Assembly (NCBI GenBank): GCA_036429605.1
Contig: JAVFKD010000004.1
Location: 310,001 to 374,000, forward strand
Origin: Cladobotryum mycophilum
Taxonomy: Eukaryota; Ascomycota; Sordariomycetes; Hypocreales; Hypocreaceae
Reading direction: 5' to 3'
Length of the DNA: 64,000 nt
Part shown: positions 1 to 12,686 of the stretch, piece after piece
How the letters are laid out: each line of letters starts with the position of its first letter
How positions within the stretch are numbered: the first letter of the stretch is position 1
Program-made: the position numbers and the translations under genes
Notes under the pieces: model-generated
Database searches by the model: none
What the model saw: only the letters and a program-made list of their open reading frames with translations
What the model was told of the DNA's origin: nothing

Positions 1-218
1 TGGATTCGGCGGCGGGATCCGAGGCTTGTGCTGCATGAAGGAGGAGAAGAGGAGGTGAAGAACCTTGAACGTTTGCAATGATGCATCCATACGATGGGTG
101 GGCTGTTACTAGAAGTAACGGTTGATTCGACTTTCATCTTCAACACTTAAACTTCTAAAACTCCTGATTTTATAGCAGTTACATATTTTCTCGATAAAGT
201 TCCTCAAATTCAGTTACA
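1..218. other. 5' flank of the AtuA-like gene
   Basis: Non-coding as far as can be seen. It holds a purine-rich stretch near 38-57 and would contain the promoter and 5' leader of the gene starting at 219. No clear TATA box. Confidence 0.4.
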
Positions 219-2306
219 ATGAGTAAACGACCGATTCGCGTTGCTAATTGCTCTGGCGCTCTCAGTATGTCACAGCCTGATGCTGCAAAGGCTCTCCCCC
301 AAGTGCCCACTGCGCAATTTACTGACAATATCACAGCCGATCCTGGTGTGGTCATGTACAATCAGGCCAAGAGTGGCCCGGTTGATGTAATTACAGGCGA
401 TTATTTGGCTGGTAGGCCTCGTTGACACAATTGATCATGGCTTATTCGCTTATGCATTATAGAGGCCACTATGGTTGCAAATGCTGGACAGATAGGCGAT
501 GCAAATAAAGGCGGATGGGTCGCAACGGCCCTGGATGGCATCACCTTGTCGCTCGACATTGTCAACGAGAAACGGATCAAAATCGTCATCAATGGCGGAG
601 CGAGAAATCCAAAGGGTCTGGCGGAGACTGTCTATGAGATGGTAGGTCCTTCGACTGGAGTAGCTGAATGCAAGCTGATCTTTTGAGATAGGTCAAGGAA
701 AGAGGGCTCAATCTTCGTGTTGCCTATGTAGAGGGAGATGATTTGATGCACAAGGTCCATGACTTGCTAAGGACTTCGCTTCCCCATCTCGATGAAGCAA
801 ATAAAGACGTGCAGTATGACAAGAGCACTCGGTCTTTTCTGGATTCGCCCGAGGAGATGCCCATTGTCGCTGCAAATGCCTATCTTGGATACCGGGCCAT
901 CAAGAAGGGCCTTGACGAGGGTGCAGATATTATAATCTGCGGTCGTGTTGCTGACGCATCTCCAGTCATTGGCGCTGCGGCGTGGTGGTATGGATGGGCT
1001 GAATCGGACCTGGACAAACTTGCTGGATCCCTAATTGCAGGTCACCTTATCGAATGCTCGACCTATGTCACTGGCGGTAATTTCTCTGGGGCATACAAGC
1101 ATCTCCCCAGCGAGTTTCTCCACCTTGGCTCTGGAATAGCCGAGGTTCTGGAGAATGGAGAATGCATCATTACCAAGCACGAGACGCTGAATGGATTTGT
1201 CACTACCGATACTGTCAAGGGCCAGCTGCTGTACGAGCTGCAAGGCAATATTTACCTGAACAGCGATGTCAAGGCCGATATCACAAACGTCAGGGTTGTC
1301 CAGGATGCTAAGAACAGGGTTCACGTCTCTGGCGTCAAGGGCTACCTGCCACCTCCGACCACAAAACTCGCTGTTTTCTACAGGGCTGGCTTCCAATGCG
1401 AACTCTTAATCAACGCGTGCGGTTATGCAATCGACAATAAGTGGGATATTCAAGAGCTGCAAACCAAAACTCTGCTGCAAGAATGGGGGGTGATGGATAA
1501 ATTTGACGTGCTGGATTTCCAGCGCATTGGCACTGCCATGGAGAACCCTGATTCCCAGCTGGCATCGACGACGTATCTTCGCATATTTGCCCAGTCGAGA
1601 GATCAGGCCGCCTTAGGTGCGATCTACAAGGCATGGCACCATCATTTCATGAGCCATTTCCCAGGTGGGGCTTCATATCCCTTGTGTTCTTGATTTGGTT
1701 GGATGCTGACATCGATATTTAGGAATGCATTACTCAATGGACGTACGAACTCTGGTACCGAAGCCATTCGCAGGATACTACCCCTGCCTTGTGTCGCAGA
1801 ACGAGATTGAGGAATCCGTTACCATCTTCGGAGACAACTCATCAGATGAACGAAACCGCCACGTTGTCGGCCCGCCGAAGAACACAGAGGCTCTCGCACC
1901 GCGCCTGAGCTACGAGACCGCGAACCCAATATCCGTTGACTCATTTGGACCAACAGTCCTGCGACCTCTTGGAGATGTCGCGCTTGGTCGTTCCGGCGAC
2001 AAAGGCGCCAACATCAATATTGGCCTGTTCGTCCAGACAGCAGAGCAGTGGGAATGGTTCCGGTCATTCATGACAAAAGATAGAATGCGCCAGCTTATGC
2101 GCAAGGATTGGCGCGACTGGTACCTTCTGGAGAGGGTCGAGTTCCCGGAGATATATGCGGTGCACTTTGTCGTGTATGGACCTCTAGGGAGGGGCGTGAG
2201 CAGCTCCAAGTTGCTGGATAACTTGGGCAAGGGATTTGCTGAGTTTATTCGCGCTGTGCATGTTCCGATTCCTGTTAAGTTTAACATTGAGGAGGGCAAG
2301 ATTTAA
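219..2306 (+). CDS. AtuA-like (DUF1446) protein, four exons
   Basis: Exons 219-411, 463-641, 692-1664 and 1723-2306 join in frame to 642 aa. All three introns are GT-AG and 51-58 nt long; splicing restores the run GDYLAEATM at the first junction and HFPGMHYS at the last. The N-terminal two thirds match the DUF1446/AtuA domain, with GRVADASPV around residue 200. The C-terminal part carries the family signature GRSGDKGANINIG (from about 1988), as in the small AtuA-like domain. In Pseudomonas AtuA belongs to the acyclic terpene (citronellol/geraniol) utilisation cluster; the role of the fungal homologues is not established and no other terpene-catabolism gene is adjacent. The protein has no signal peptide, so it is probably intracellular. 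The length is typical for fungal members. The ATG at 219 is the first in frame and is preceded by a purine (ACAATG). Confidence 0.85.
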
Positions 2307-2887
2307 GCCCATGTTCTACATTAGAGTATCTTATTCCTGACTTGAGTAGTAGAGAACAATTGGCAAGAGGCTATGTTTGTGGATATCACGAGTTGACGTT
2401 TGGCGAGGCAACAATGATGGCAGACTTTATCGATTTCTATGCTTTCCTTTCGCTACTATTATCTTATTGAGATTCCACACTTCCAGCTTGTAGCAAAATA
2501 TTAGACGAGGAAAACTACAAGATAATTTCATCTCTTGCGGACGGTACCTCGGGAAGAAGGTAAAATTCATGAACATCACTTGAACAAAAGATGAAGAAAC
2601 CCCGAGTTTATTTTTGGTTGCTGATACAAACTATGAAATATGGCGATCGATTCCCTATTCCCTCAGAGTTCGAGGTCAGAGACGCCAGAAAGGAATGCCC
2701 ATATTGATACAATCTCCGCCCGGTACACCAAATTGTTCCCCTTTTCCCATTTCTTGTCTCCCGATTTCCTTATGCCCATAACCCAGACCCCCCGTGTACA
2801 AAGAAAACTCTCTTCATTCTGGTACCCCTTCCGTGTCCGAGTCCATTGCCATCACCACCAACAATCTTCACTCTCCCAAGTCATTGC
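2307..2887. other. Intergenic between convergent genes
   Basis: Contains the 3' ends of two convergent genes. Short open frames on the + strand (2640-2891, 2794-3048) run antisense into the repeat gene and lack any recognisable composition. Nothing else seen. Confidence 0.5.
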
Positions 2888-5095
2888 TTAGTTACGGGGA
2901 GGGGGAGGGTAGTAGACGGGAGGAGGAGGGGTGTAAGGGGTGGTGCACTTGTTGTTGCTCCAGACTTGGCCGCTGGGGCAAGCGCAGGTCTTTGAGCCGC
3001 TGTTGTAAGTCTGGCCGGCATTGTTGCAGACACACTTGCCGTTGGTGAACGTCGCAGAGCTGCCGCAATCGGTCACGCACTGGTTGTTGTTCCAAACCTG
3101 GCCGCTGGGGCAGCTGCAAGTCTTGGTCTGCGAATTGAAGGTCTGGCCCTTGTTGGTGCAGACACAGCAGTTGTTGCCGCTGTCCCAAGAGGCATTGCTG
3201 CCGCAGTCATGGGGGGCAGAGCATTGCTTGCCATCCCAGCTTGTTCCGCTGGGGCACGCGCAAGTCTTGGAACCACTGTTGAAGACCTGGCCGCTGTTCT
3301 TGCAGACACACTTGCCATTGCTGAGGGAAGCATCACTGCCGCAATCAGTCACACATTGACCGTTGTTCCAAACTTGGCCGGAAGGACAGCTGCAAGTCTT
3401 GGTCTGTGAATTGTAGGTTTGACCCTTATTGGTGCAGACGCAGCAGTTGTTGCCGTTATCCCAAGAGGCGTTGCTACCGCAGTCGTGAGGAGCAGAGCAC
3501 TGCTTACCATCCCAGTTAGTTCCGCTGGGGCACGAACAGGACTTGGAGCCGCTGTTGAAGACCTGGCCGTTGTTCTTGCAGACACATTTTCCGTTGCTGT
3601 AGCTGGCATCGTTACCGCAATCAGTGATGCACTGGCCGTTGTTCCAGACCTGGCCGGAAGGACAACTGCAAGTCTTGCTCTGTGGGTTGTAAACTTGGCC
3701 GTGGTTCTTGCAAGCACATTGGCCGTAGGTGTAAGTGGCATCGTTACCGCAGTCAACGGCGCAGCTCTTACCATTCCAGGTCTGACCAGATGGGCAGCTG
3801 CAGGTCTTAGAGCCGCTGTTGTAAACTTGGCCGTTGTTCTTGCAGACACACTTTCCGTTGTTATAGGTAGCATCGTTACCGCAGGAGTTCACACACTGGT
3901 TACCGCTCCAAGTTTGACCAGCGGGGCAGCTGCAGGTCTTGCTCTGTGGGTTGTAGACCTGGCCGTGGTTCTTGCAAGAGCATTGGCCGTAGGTAAAGGT
4001 AGCATCATTACCACAGTCAGTTGCGCATTGCTTTCCATTCCATGTCTGACCGGATGGGCAGCTGCAGGTGTTGGATTTGGAGTTATAAGTCTGTCCAGAG
4101 TTCTTGCAAACGCAGCAGTTCTTTCCATTGTCCCAAGAGGCATCGTTGCCACAGTTGTGAGGCACGGAGCACTGTTTGCCATCCCAAGTCTGGCCAGAGG
4201 GGCAGCTGCAGGTCTTGCTCTGTGGGTTGTAGACTTGACCGTGGTTCTTGCAAGCGCATTGTCCGTAGGTGAGGGTAGCATCATTACCACAGTCGGTTGC
4301 GCATTGCTTGCCGTTCCATGTCTGTCCGGATGGGCAGCTGCAGCTCTTGCTCTGGGAGTTGAAGACCTGGCCGGCATTCTTGCAAGTGCAGCAGTTCTTG
4401 TTATTGTTCCAGGAAGCATCGTTGCCACAGTCATGAGGTACGGAGCATTGCTTGCCATCCCAAGTCTTACCAGACGGACAGCTGCAGGTCTTTGTCTGGG
4501 AGTTGAAGTTCTGGCCGGAGTTCTTGCAGAGGCACTGTCCGTATACGAGTGTAGCATCATTTCCGCAGTCGGGGACACACTGGTTGCCCTTCAGGACCTG
4601 GCCAGCAGGGCAACCGCAGCTTTTGGTTTGAGAGTTGTAGGTTTGACCGTTCTTGCACACACAGCAGTTCTTTCCGTTGTCCCAAGAGGCATCGTTTCCG
4701 CAGTCATGGGGTACGGAGCATTGCTTGCCATCCCAAGTCTTACCAGAAGGACAGCTGCAGGTCTTGGAGTTGGAGTTGTAAGTCTGTCCGGAGTTCTTGC
4801 AAACGCAACAGTTCTTGCCATTATCGTATGAGGCACTGCTACCGCAATCAGTCACGCATTGACTACCGCTCCAGGTCTGACCAGAGGGGCAGCTGCATGA
4901 CTTGGAGCCAGAGTTGTAAGTCTGGCCCTTGTTCTTGCAGACACAGCAGTTCTTGTTTCCATCCCAGCCAGCGTAGCCGCCGCAGTCTTGCTGGTTGTTG
5001 GTGCGTGCAACGAGACCGCTGTCGATGGGGTTGGGGAATGCAGTCACAGATTGGATCGCAAAAAGCGCCGTGAAAAGAAGGTGTTTAACCAACAT
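2888..5095 (-). CDS. Secreted protein of 15 tandem Cys-rich repeats
   Basis: A single open frame. An upstream in-frame ATG exists at 5125, but the ATG at 5095 is preferred because it directly begins a signal peptide (MLVKHLLFTALFAIQSVTA, cleavage before FPNP), giving 735 aa. After a short spacer come 15 head-to-tail repeats of about 43-48 residues, each starting CG and containing CKN.GQ.(Y/F)NS..K(T/S)C.CPSG..W...QC. Two types occur: type A with an extra Cys pair (NCCVC, 7 Cys) in repeats 1, 2, 3, 5, 7, 12 and 14, and type B (GKCVC/GQCxC, 6 Cys) in the others. That makes about 97 cysteines. The tail is proline-rich (TPPPPVYYPPPP). I recognise no named domain; the spacing is loosely EGF-like. 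A wall-associated or adhesive extracellular protein is an inference. Repeat number probably varies between strains. Confidence 0.85.
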   Translation of the reverse strand: MLVKHLLFTALFAIQSVTAFPNPIDSGLVARTNNQQDCGGYAGWDGNKNCCVCKNKGQTYNSGSKSCSCPSGQTWSGSQCVTDCGSSASYDNGKNCCVCKNSGQTYNSNSKTCSCPSGKTWDGKQCSVPHDCGNDASWDNGKNCCVCKNGQTYNSQTKSCGCPAGQVLKGNQCVPDCGNDATLVYGQCLCKNSGQNFNSQTKTCSCPSGKTWDGKQCSVPHDCGNDASWNNNKNCCTCKNAGQVFNSQSKSCSCPSGQTWNGKQCATDCGNDATLTYGQCACKNHGQVYNPQSKTCSCPSGQTWDGKQCSVPHNCGNDASWDNGKNCCVCKNSGQTYNSKSNTCSCPSGQTWNGKQCATDCGNDATFTYGQCSCKNHGQVYNPQSKTCSCPAGQTWSGNQCVNSCGNDATYNNGKCVCKNNGQVYNSGSKTCSCPSGQTWNGKSCAVDCGNDATYTYGQCACKNHGQVYNPQSKTCSCPSGQVWNNGQCITDCGNDASYSNGKCVCKNNGQVFNSGSKSCSCPSGTNWDGKQCSAPHDCGSNASWDNGNNCCVCTNKGQTYNSQTKTCSCPSGQVWNNGQCVTDCGSDASLSNGKCVCKNSGQVFNSGSKTCACPSGTSWDGKQCSAPHDCGSNASWDSGNNCCVCTNKGQTFNSQTKTCSCPSGQVWNNNQCVTDCGSSATFTNGKCVCNNAGQTYNSGSKTCACPSGQVWSNNKCTTPYTPPPPVYYPPPPRN

Positions 5096-8000
5096 GATGG
5101 CGAGCGGTGTGTTGCTCGGGGTCAATGAATGACAAGCGAGGAAGAGTATTAGAGGTTGATGAGCTTGAGTGAGGAAGATGAGTTGAGTGATGAGGATGAG
5201 AAGAGGAAACTTGACGGCGACAACCCGAGTTGATATAGAAAACGAGAACCGTGGAGCTGAAAGATGGACCCGTATCCTTTCGTCATGATTCTAGGTCAAA
5301 TCACCACGACGATTCTTTTCCACATGGACGAACATGATCGCCAGAGCTGATCTGGACCGTCCGTTACTGCGATCCACAATCAGCTTCGCTGGGTTGGGGT
5401 CCGACGGCGCCTCTTCTTTCTCCTTGCCCACGGGGAGAACGAATCGTGAGCTCAGGTAACCGCTCTGCAACCTCTCAGAATCTCCATTTTTCATACTATT
5501 AAACAAGCTAGATCATAGAGTTCTTTTTCGGTATGTCGAAGCCGACAGTTGGCAAGTTCAATTTTGTTCGCGCATAATACGAGGTTCCCAGAAGCAACGA
5601 TTGGGCAAACCGAAAGCTCTATTGGATCATGAAAGGGATACGAAAAGCCTCAACACCCAAGCGCTTCTCGGGTTATTGTTCGAGGAGCAAGCCACATCCC
5701 CGTCCCCCTTACCCTGTTGACATCGGCGACGGCACAGCCATGGAATAGACAAGTCTTCTTGAATCTGTGCCTGGCCGTATGTGTATGACGCGGAGAAAAC
5801 CTGAAACAAAGTGGTGGACTCTTAATTTAGAATGCTTGAGATGCGCCGCCGCGCCGGGATGATAGGGGACAGGCCTTGGGGGCGCTTTGAGCATCGGATT
5901 GGGGTGCCGTCTTGGCGCCTTCTTTTGGTATTCTAGGGCTGATTAGGCTTGTGAGGAAAGGGTAAGAATGGCTGAGAGTCGAGATCGGCGATGGCGTTTG
6001 GCCCATGGATTATCCTGGGGCCCAGAGGCATGGCGGGCGTCGGGTTCGTTGGAGTGTAAATGTCCAAGACTAGTAAAAGATTTCAAAATGGCGTAAATAC
6101 ATGCTCTGAGCATCCTCTCGGTGTAGACGTGTAGCCGCTCAGAAGTCCACATATTGGTATGATGGCTTTCTGTATTGGCTTTGAGGTTGCCTTGAGCTGT
6201 GCGAAGCACAAGAAGCAATGAATACGCGCTCACGGATCAACCGCATATTCGCATTTACGTAAAAACATATGCATAAATGTTTACGCAGCGCACAGCCCAA
6301 GTATCCCTCCTTAATGGCTGGACCAGACCATGGCTTGCAGAAGCCCCTGCCGCTTCTTCCGGCCCATCGCCCCAGCGGCTCGTCGGTCAGTCAGGGTCCC
6401 CGTCAGGTCGGTGTGGTGGTCACTACCGGCTCGTCACTCGTCAATGGCTGCATGAGCCGCGCGGCAGTTTGTGCCAGTGTTCCCCATGTTCAGCTTGCTT
6501 TGATCTCGACTGGGAAACGCGTCGGACCCAGGCACAATGATCCACGCGGGGGAGGGACCTGAATGATGAGCCAAATTTCAAGGTTATGCTGAAACATGTT
6601 TATTTTTTGCTCCGCCAGGCACCGTGAGACACTGCCGTGGGGTCCATATTGCCTTTCACGTTATGTTCATATGCTCGTGTCGCTGAGGATTGCCAGCGTT
6701 TTTCTTGTCTTCGTATTGCACCTGCTGTGCAACTTCATAGTAGATGCTTCATCGATGGCTCCAATCTCAATGACAAGGTTCGTTAATTGAAAGATCATTA
6801 ATTAATGCCATCATAGGCACCCCGGAAACGGCACTTGGTTTACGGTGGGCATTAATAAGGGATCGATCCCGATGTCCTAACCCGTCAGCCTCACCTGAAA
6901 CTGGCCCGCATATCCGAGTCTGGTGTAGCGCCGAGTCTGTGATTTAAGCTGGCCCCCAATTGTTTCGGATGACATTGAACGGGTGTGGCAGTGGGTTTTA
7001 TTGTGTTGAATTGCACTGAATTGAACCTCTCCCAAATGCACTGGTCAGCCTGATATCAGTCAAGCAAGAATTCGCCTTTGTCAATCTATTACGAGCCCAA
7101 ATATGGCTTCCACGTCACGTTGATGAAAGTAAATAGAATAAAACGTTTGTTTATTGAATGCAACTAGTCATAGTATCTATGGGAGAGAATGACCTTGCTA
7201 CTCATATGCCGCCGAATATGTTACCAACGCTACTACAGTCATATAGTCAGCAAAAGGGCCGATCGGATTGTAGGCTAGATATGCTACAGATACCTGAGCG
7301 ACTTGAGTTGGTTGGGTAGACCGAAGCTGCCGATACGAGACTCGGAACTGGTTGACTTGAGGTTGGGGTCGATTTTGCTATTTCGTGGGCTTGCGAGACC
7401 GTACTGGTGCTCTACTGGCCAAGCAGGCTTTCGAGGCTGAACAGGCGGTCTATGACTCTGAGAGTTGGAGGCCTTGAAGTAATCTTGTCCGGAACCATTT
7501 CTGCATATGCACCCGCCATGACTGCTGCATACAGCTGCCAGATCGTGCTCTTGCATTCATCACCATACTCACAGACTCCCCGCATTACCCCACGGGGGTT
7601 CCATCTCGCGGCCGAGGATGTCTTGCCTCTCTCGAAGATAGTCCCGCTTCTGCTCGTTCTTATTGATCTTTCCCCCAGAGCTCATTAGGTAATACCAAAA
7701 CTTAGTTCGGCTCTCTGCATCCCGCTAGATCCTCTGTACTGGTCTGCCTCCCATGTAGAGCTGGTGTCTGACCTAACTCTCTACCCTGGCCAAGATATGC
7801 CACTGGTTCTACGTCTTTGCGATTTCTGTTGATGAGATCAAAACCTTTGTGAAATACTTTCATTAGACGAGACATTTGTGGTGTCATTGCACCCATGACC
7901 GACATGATTAAGATCACCTACGTTGGATTGGGAACATGGCCTCCCCGAAATAGCATCAAGCCTTGTGATGTTCTTGTGCGACAATAACATGACTAAGGCG

Positions 8001-9574
8001 GATATCTCGCTAGTCTTACTCGATGAAACGAGGTAGACCGACGGCAATGTCAATATATTACGAACGACAGGCTTCATTCGACCGGTACGGGAGGTTACAG
8101 AAGCTGCACCGTATTCCCGCCCGCTGGGATGCTCGCGATGATTACTTTGTGCCCCCACTCTGTACCGCCGGTGTAAACATCGTCATGACCGCAGCCCATT
8201 GGGGAGTAGTCGCCACCAATGTTGTCCGTCAGCAGTGCAGAAAGGCGTGCCTCGACCACCAAAGGGGAGACCAAACAACGATGCGCTCGTGTGAATTCAA
8301 CATCAGCGACTTGGTTTGTGTCTGGTCAAGAATCGCGTGAATCGTGAAGAATTATCTCATCCAAGGGATTGATGCCAGAAATGAAGATTAAACAGTAGCT
8401 GCGCCCTGACTACTATAGGTGATTCTTTTGAATCCCCTTGTAAAATTTTGAGATCAAGAACAAGGGATGCAGCCTGATGCTCTTACTTCACGATTATCCG
8501 GCCAGGGGGCATATATAGCTGCATATAGTACATCGACTCTACACTGTTTTATTAGTTCTCTAAAGGCCGCTAGATCAATATTTCTGCGTGAGGTACAATA
8601 GTTGAGAAAATGTCGTGAATACATGCATTAGGCCGTGTCAACACTTTATTGAGATTATTGTTCCCCAAAGGTCTTTCGACTTGGGTATCAACCAAATCTC
8701 CTGGGCGATGGAGAGATCTGTTTGACAATCCGGCTTCAAGATATTTATCCATCTAATCTCATCATTTCGTCTAGAGTTATACAAGATGAATTATTGATGA
8801 GTTGATTGTTAGTGGACGAGCGTTGAAATGATTATGATCCACGGTCAACTTCCACGACCTCAGTGCCTCAGTTATGTACAATCGAGTCTTGTGTATCATG
8901 GCGCACGAAGAAGCCAAAACCGAGAATTCGGTGTAGAGGTAATAACTCCGAGGCTCTTCCAGTGCGGGAAAATGTATATGAAAGATTGTATAGTAATGGT
9001 AACGACGATAAAGTTCTCCTCGTCCCACTCATTGCCAAAGTTAAGCAATCTATCGTGGGTTATAGCCGCTGAATCTCATCCATCGATTCCAGGGTAGGAT
9101 TTCAGGTGGGATAAATCGAGTGAGTCAACGATGACATCCATGAGTCACTATATCTGCACCTAAGCGGGAAGACGGCTGAGGAATATTAACAGTGCGTCTG
9201 ATTCAATCAGGAAATGGCCGGAACCATCTAACCTTGAAAGCGATCAAGTTGGAAGAAAAAGGCACTTGATTGAATTGAGGCTAATATGCCTATTCATTTC
9301 TAGGGAACGTTAGTATGTTCGTATGCTGCTCTGCCTCACCCTACTAGGTATCGAAGCATTGGATGCATTGCATAGCCTTCAATTAGAGTGACTCATTGTC
9401 GCTTTGCAACTGTCACGCAACACCACGGGCATCAATTAGACTTGCCAAAAAGAGTAATGGAGAAAAAAACGATTAGATCGACATGCACAGGTTCATGAAA
9501 GGAGGTATAATAGAAGTCTCAAGACCCTGAATCCAACAGATCATTTTCTAAACACCAGATTTGCATTTACATTC
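5096..9574. other. Long gene-poor stretch
   Basis: About 4.5 kb with no gene I can support. The first few hundred bases upstream of 5095 should hold the promoter of the Cys-repeat gene (GATGAG-rich, 5150-5210). Open frames at 7284-7556, 7838-8158 and 8023-8340 lie on opposite strands, are short, and show no recognisable family or splice-linked partner. A minus-strand frame at roughly 8110-8290 reads like a decayed protein fragment but ends in stops. Possibly a worn gene relic around 7.3-8.3 kb. Confidence 0.4.
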
Positions 9575-10722
9575 ATGGACAATAGCAACAGCGATTCAGG
9601 CACCAATACCAATACCAGCACCAGCATTAATAACATCATTACAATGGACGCGAACCAACAGCAACAGCAACAGCAATCAACATCACAAGTCTGCAGCACA
9701 TGCAATATCCGACTTGAAAGCTCTGATGAATATCGAAAGCATGTGAAGAGCGATGAGCAGTATGTATTATTGGGTGCACAATATTTTATTTGCTTCATTG
9801 CTGACATGGCTCCAATAGCGTCCACAAGCTGCGCAGGCGAATCACAGAACCTGGTGCTGCTATTTCGGAACTTATAAAGGCCAATGATACTGAGTGGCCT
9901 TCATCTGGAGAAAGAGAAACTGAAGAAGAATTAAACTCCGATGAGGATTCAGATTCAGATTCAGATTCGGTTCATACGCCAGAATTTGTACCGGAGGAGT
10001 GTCTCTTCTGTGACTTCGTCTCCGACTCATTCGACGCCAACACCACGCATATGCTCAAAAGTCACAGCTTCATTATCCCACACCGGGATAACTTACAAGT
10101 GGATGTAGAGACTTTGGTTTGGTATCTGCATCTGGTCATTCACGGCTACCACGAATGCATCCTCTGCGGTTCGCGACGCAGCTCCGTCGAGGCAGCCCGA
10201 CAGCACATGCTTGGCAAGGGGCACTGTCGCTTCGAGATGAATAGCGAGATTGCTGAATTTTACGACTTTTCCACCGCGGAATCCCATGTCGACCAGCTCG
10301 TGCAGCCCGATGAGGCATCGCTTCGTTTGCCTTCGGGGAAACTTCTCACGCATCGCTCACATGCCCACCAATCGGGCAGACCTCAAGCATCGCGTCGCTC
10401 TACGGATTCCACACAGCAGTTTCTGGATGATGCGGCTCAAGCACAAGCGTCTGCTTCTGATCCATTATCTACAGCACTGTCCAGAAAAGATCAAAGAGAT
10501 GGTGCAGTTGCCGTCCAATTGTCTCAATTGAGCAGAAATGACCAGCGAGGATTGATGCATCTTTCGATACCGGAACAGAGATCGGTGCTTGCCATCAGGA
10601 AGAAGCAGCTGGACAATGCCCAGCGTGAAGAACGCCGAATGAGGGGCAAAGTCGAGAGGTTGGGTAATAAGGTGCTGATGAAGCATTACAAGATGGATGC
10701 GCCTAGTAGGTTGAACGGGTGA
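9575..10722 (+). CDS. REI1-like zinc-finger protein (60S biogenesis factor family)
   Basis: Exons 9575-9759 and 9819-10722 (59-nt intron) give 362 aa. The N-terminus is Asn/Thr/Gln-rich with a seven-Gln run. Zinc fingers follow: one near residues 40-62 (CSTC...H...H, completed across the intron as DEHVHKLRRR), one at about 123 (CLFC...HMLKSH), then the linker SHSFIIPHRDNL, and one at about 174 (CILC...HMLGKGHC). An acidic Asp/Ser run precedes the second finger. The C-terminus ends GNKVLMKHYKMDAPSRLNG, close to the conserved Rei1/Reh1/ZNF622 ending. In yeast these cytoplasmic proteins act in late 60S maturation, recycling Arx1 and probing the exit tunnel. This copy is divergent and on the short side, so it may be a paralogue rather than the housekeeping REI1. 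Confidence 0.85.
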
Positions 10723-12686
10723 AATGCGACTCTATATTTTTACGATATCAATAATCTTGGGATGGAGTGTCATTGGATTAGGAGTTTCTGTATATAGCAT
10801 ATTGCATGGAGTAAAAATGTTGCATTTCACGATTGGCTGTCTAAACTTGGACGATGCAACGTCGTGTGTCATGGTCGTGAGCAGAAAGTATCTCTATGTT
10901 GCAATCTGTTCTTTATCAGACCTTCTCATTGATCTCTTCTTATTTTAACCATCGATTCCCCGCCAAGCATGTTACTGTACTTGGACATGTCAAAAGTGAC
11001 TGATGATCCCTGGCGCCCAGCGAATCCTGGTTTGCGGCCCGACGCCCGGATTTTGCCGGAGTCCAGATCCCGGCAATGGATCCCCATCAAGCCCATCTCC
11101 GGCCGGGTCGAGAACGAACAGAGACCGGGCCAGATGTGTCCCCATCCCGGTGTGTCTACGGGATCTGGTGGCGACATGGGGCATCCATCAATACCCAAAA
11201 GACAAAGCAATAACAATGTCAGTCAGAAAGATATACCGAAGCAGAGGCAAAACATTCTGCGTCTTGTGCTCGTATTTCTTGCCCATGGTTCCGACGCAGG
11301 AGGCAAACACGCAGCGGTGAATAGCTGCAATCACTTGCCGAGTCGAGGCGGCAACCATTAGGGGGAAGAGGAGGAGGAGGCAAAGAGGGTCGTGTTGGGT
11401 CCATTAAAGAGCAACTTGCATTATGTACAAGTAAGTATGGCGATGATTGATGCAATGACTCTCTGAACCTCTCCCATCGAACCATCCTCGTGCCCTCTTT
11501 TTCGTTCAAATGTGTCCCATGCTAAAATGGTAAAGTGGTGGAGATGCATCCACAAAGGGCGGCCAATACCAAGTCCAAGAAAAGGGCCAAGAGACATGTG
11601 CTCACTTTGGGGAAAACTTATGCAGAAGCAAGTAAAAAAAAAACAAAAAAACACAAGGTCATCTGACGTGTAAAGAAATGTCTGTCTTCTGCCCCAGCCG
11701 CACCATGCAGAAGCCAATGCCTGTGCGTGTCAAGGGTCTGCTTATTGGGTCGCTTCGGGTCTTTGCTCCGCATTGGCAAACAGCACACACCAAGAACGGG
11801 CGTCTTCTTCAGGTTGGTGAGGGTGGCGAAAAAGACGCCATTCCTTTCAAACGATGCGTTTCTGTTTGCCTGCCAAATCAAGCCCGTTTCAAGCCCATTG
11901 AATCATAATCTGCTTTCCCATATATGCCATATAAATGCTGTTTTGAAAACAATGCCCATGTCCTGCGGGGATGCGTCACTTGAATCGACAAGTTTTGCTT
12001 TTTTTGGCATCATTTCATTTCCCCCTCTAGATCACCATGTTATTTTCTCATGATCTTCATCTCAAGTGGGTGACAACGGATGTTCCTGCACACGCTCACC
12101 AAACCAGGCATGGATCGCCGTCTCGCTGTTCTCGCTGAAAATCTCACGACATCGGCATAGCCCTTTCGTTCCGATAACCTGTTTTTTTGCGAGCACGCTA
12201 TCGTCGTCATTCGTCGAGAACTGGAATCAATAATCCACCATGGCGAAGCATCGGCCGGCTCAAGACAGCTCATAGGATCGTGAATGAGACTTGCAGGGCA
12301 AACGACTCGACAGCAGGCCTGGGGGAAGAGTGATGCGGGTTCACTCCATCATCGGCAGACGTGCCACGTTGAAGGGCAAAGCGTCTTGCGTGGAACTTGG
12401 ACTGCCGGTTTGGCCAACCAGGTGGTGCTTGATACCTCCCAAAGCGTCACCTTGCATCATTGAGGCCCAATCGACGAGCCCGACGTGGCAGAACCGCACT
12501 CCTGCAAAAGCTCAGGGGGAAAACGAGAATGCCTTGTCGCTTTTTTTGTGCCGCCAGAGCATCATCTTCAATTCATTTTATTCTTTCTTTTCCATCTTGC
12601 ACTACTCATACATCCACTCCTCATCCATCCAGTGATTCAAGTCCAACATCTCTTGCCTGTGCCTCACAAGATATTCTCTCTTCTTT
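10723..12686. other. Intergenic
   Basis: No supported gene. Overlapping short frames on both strands at 10926-11361 and 11421-11908 have no recognisable content. The 12560-12690 stretch is pyrimidine-rich, as is usual just upstream of fungal transcription starts, and is probably the leader of the next gene. Confidence 0.4.

Noticed and set aside
3419..4831. 470-codon open frame on the + strand, antisense to the Cys-repeat gene
   Set aside because: It is a shadow of the tandem repeats: the same codons repeat in step, so stops are avoided in every unit. Its Ala/Val/Leu-rich text has no domain, while the opposite strand has a signal peptide and conserved Cys pattern.
7284..8340. Short ORFs on both strands (90-106 codons) as genes
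   Set aside because: They overlap each other on opposite strands, lack recognisable motifs, and attempts to join them by splice sites end in frame conflicts.
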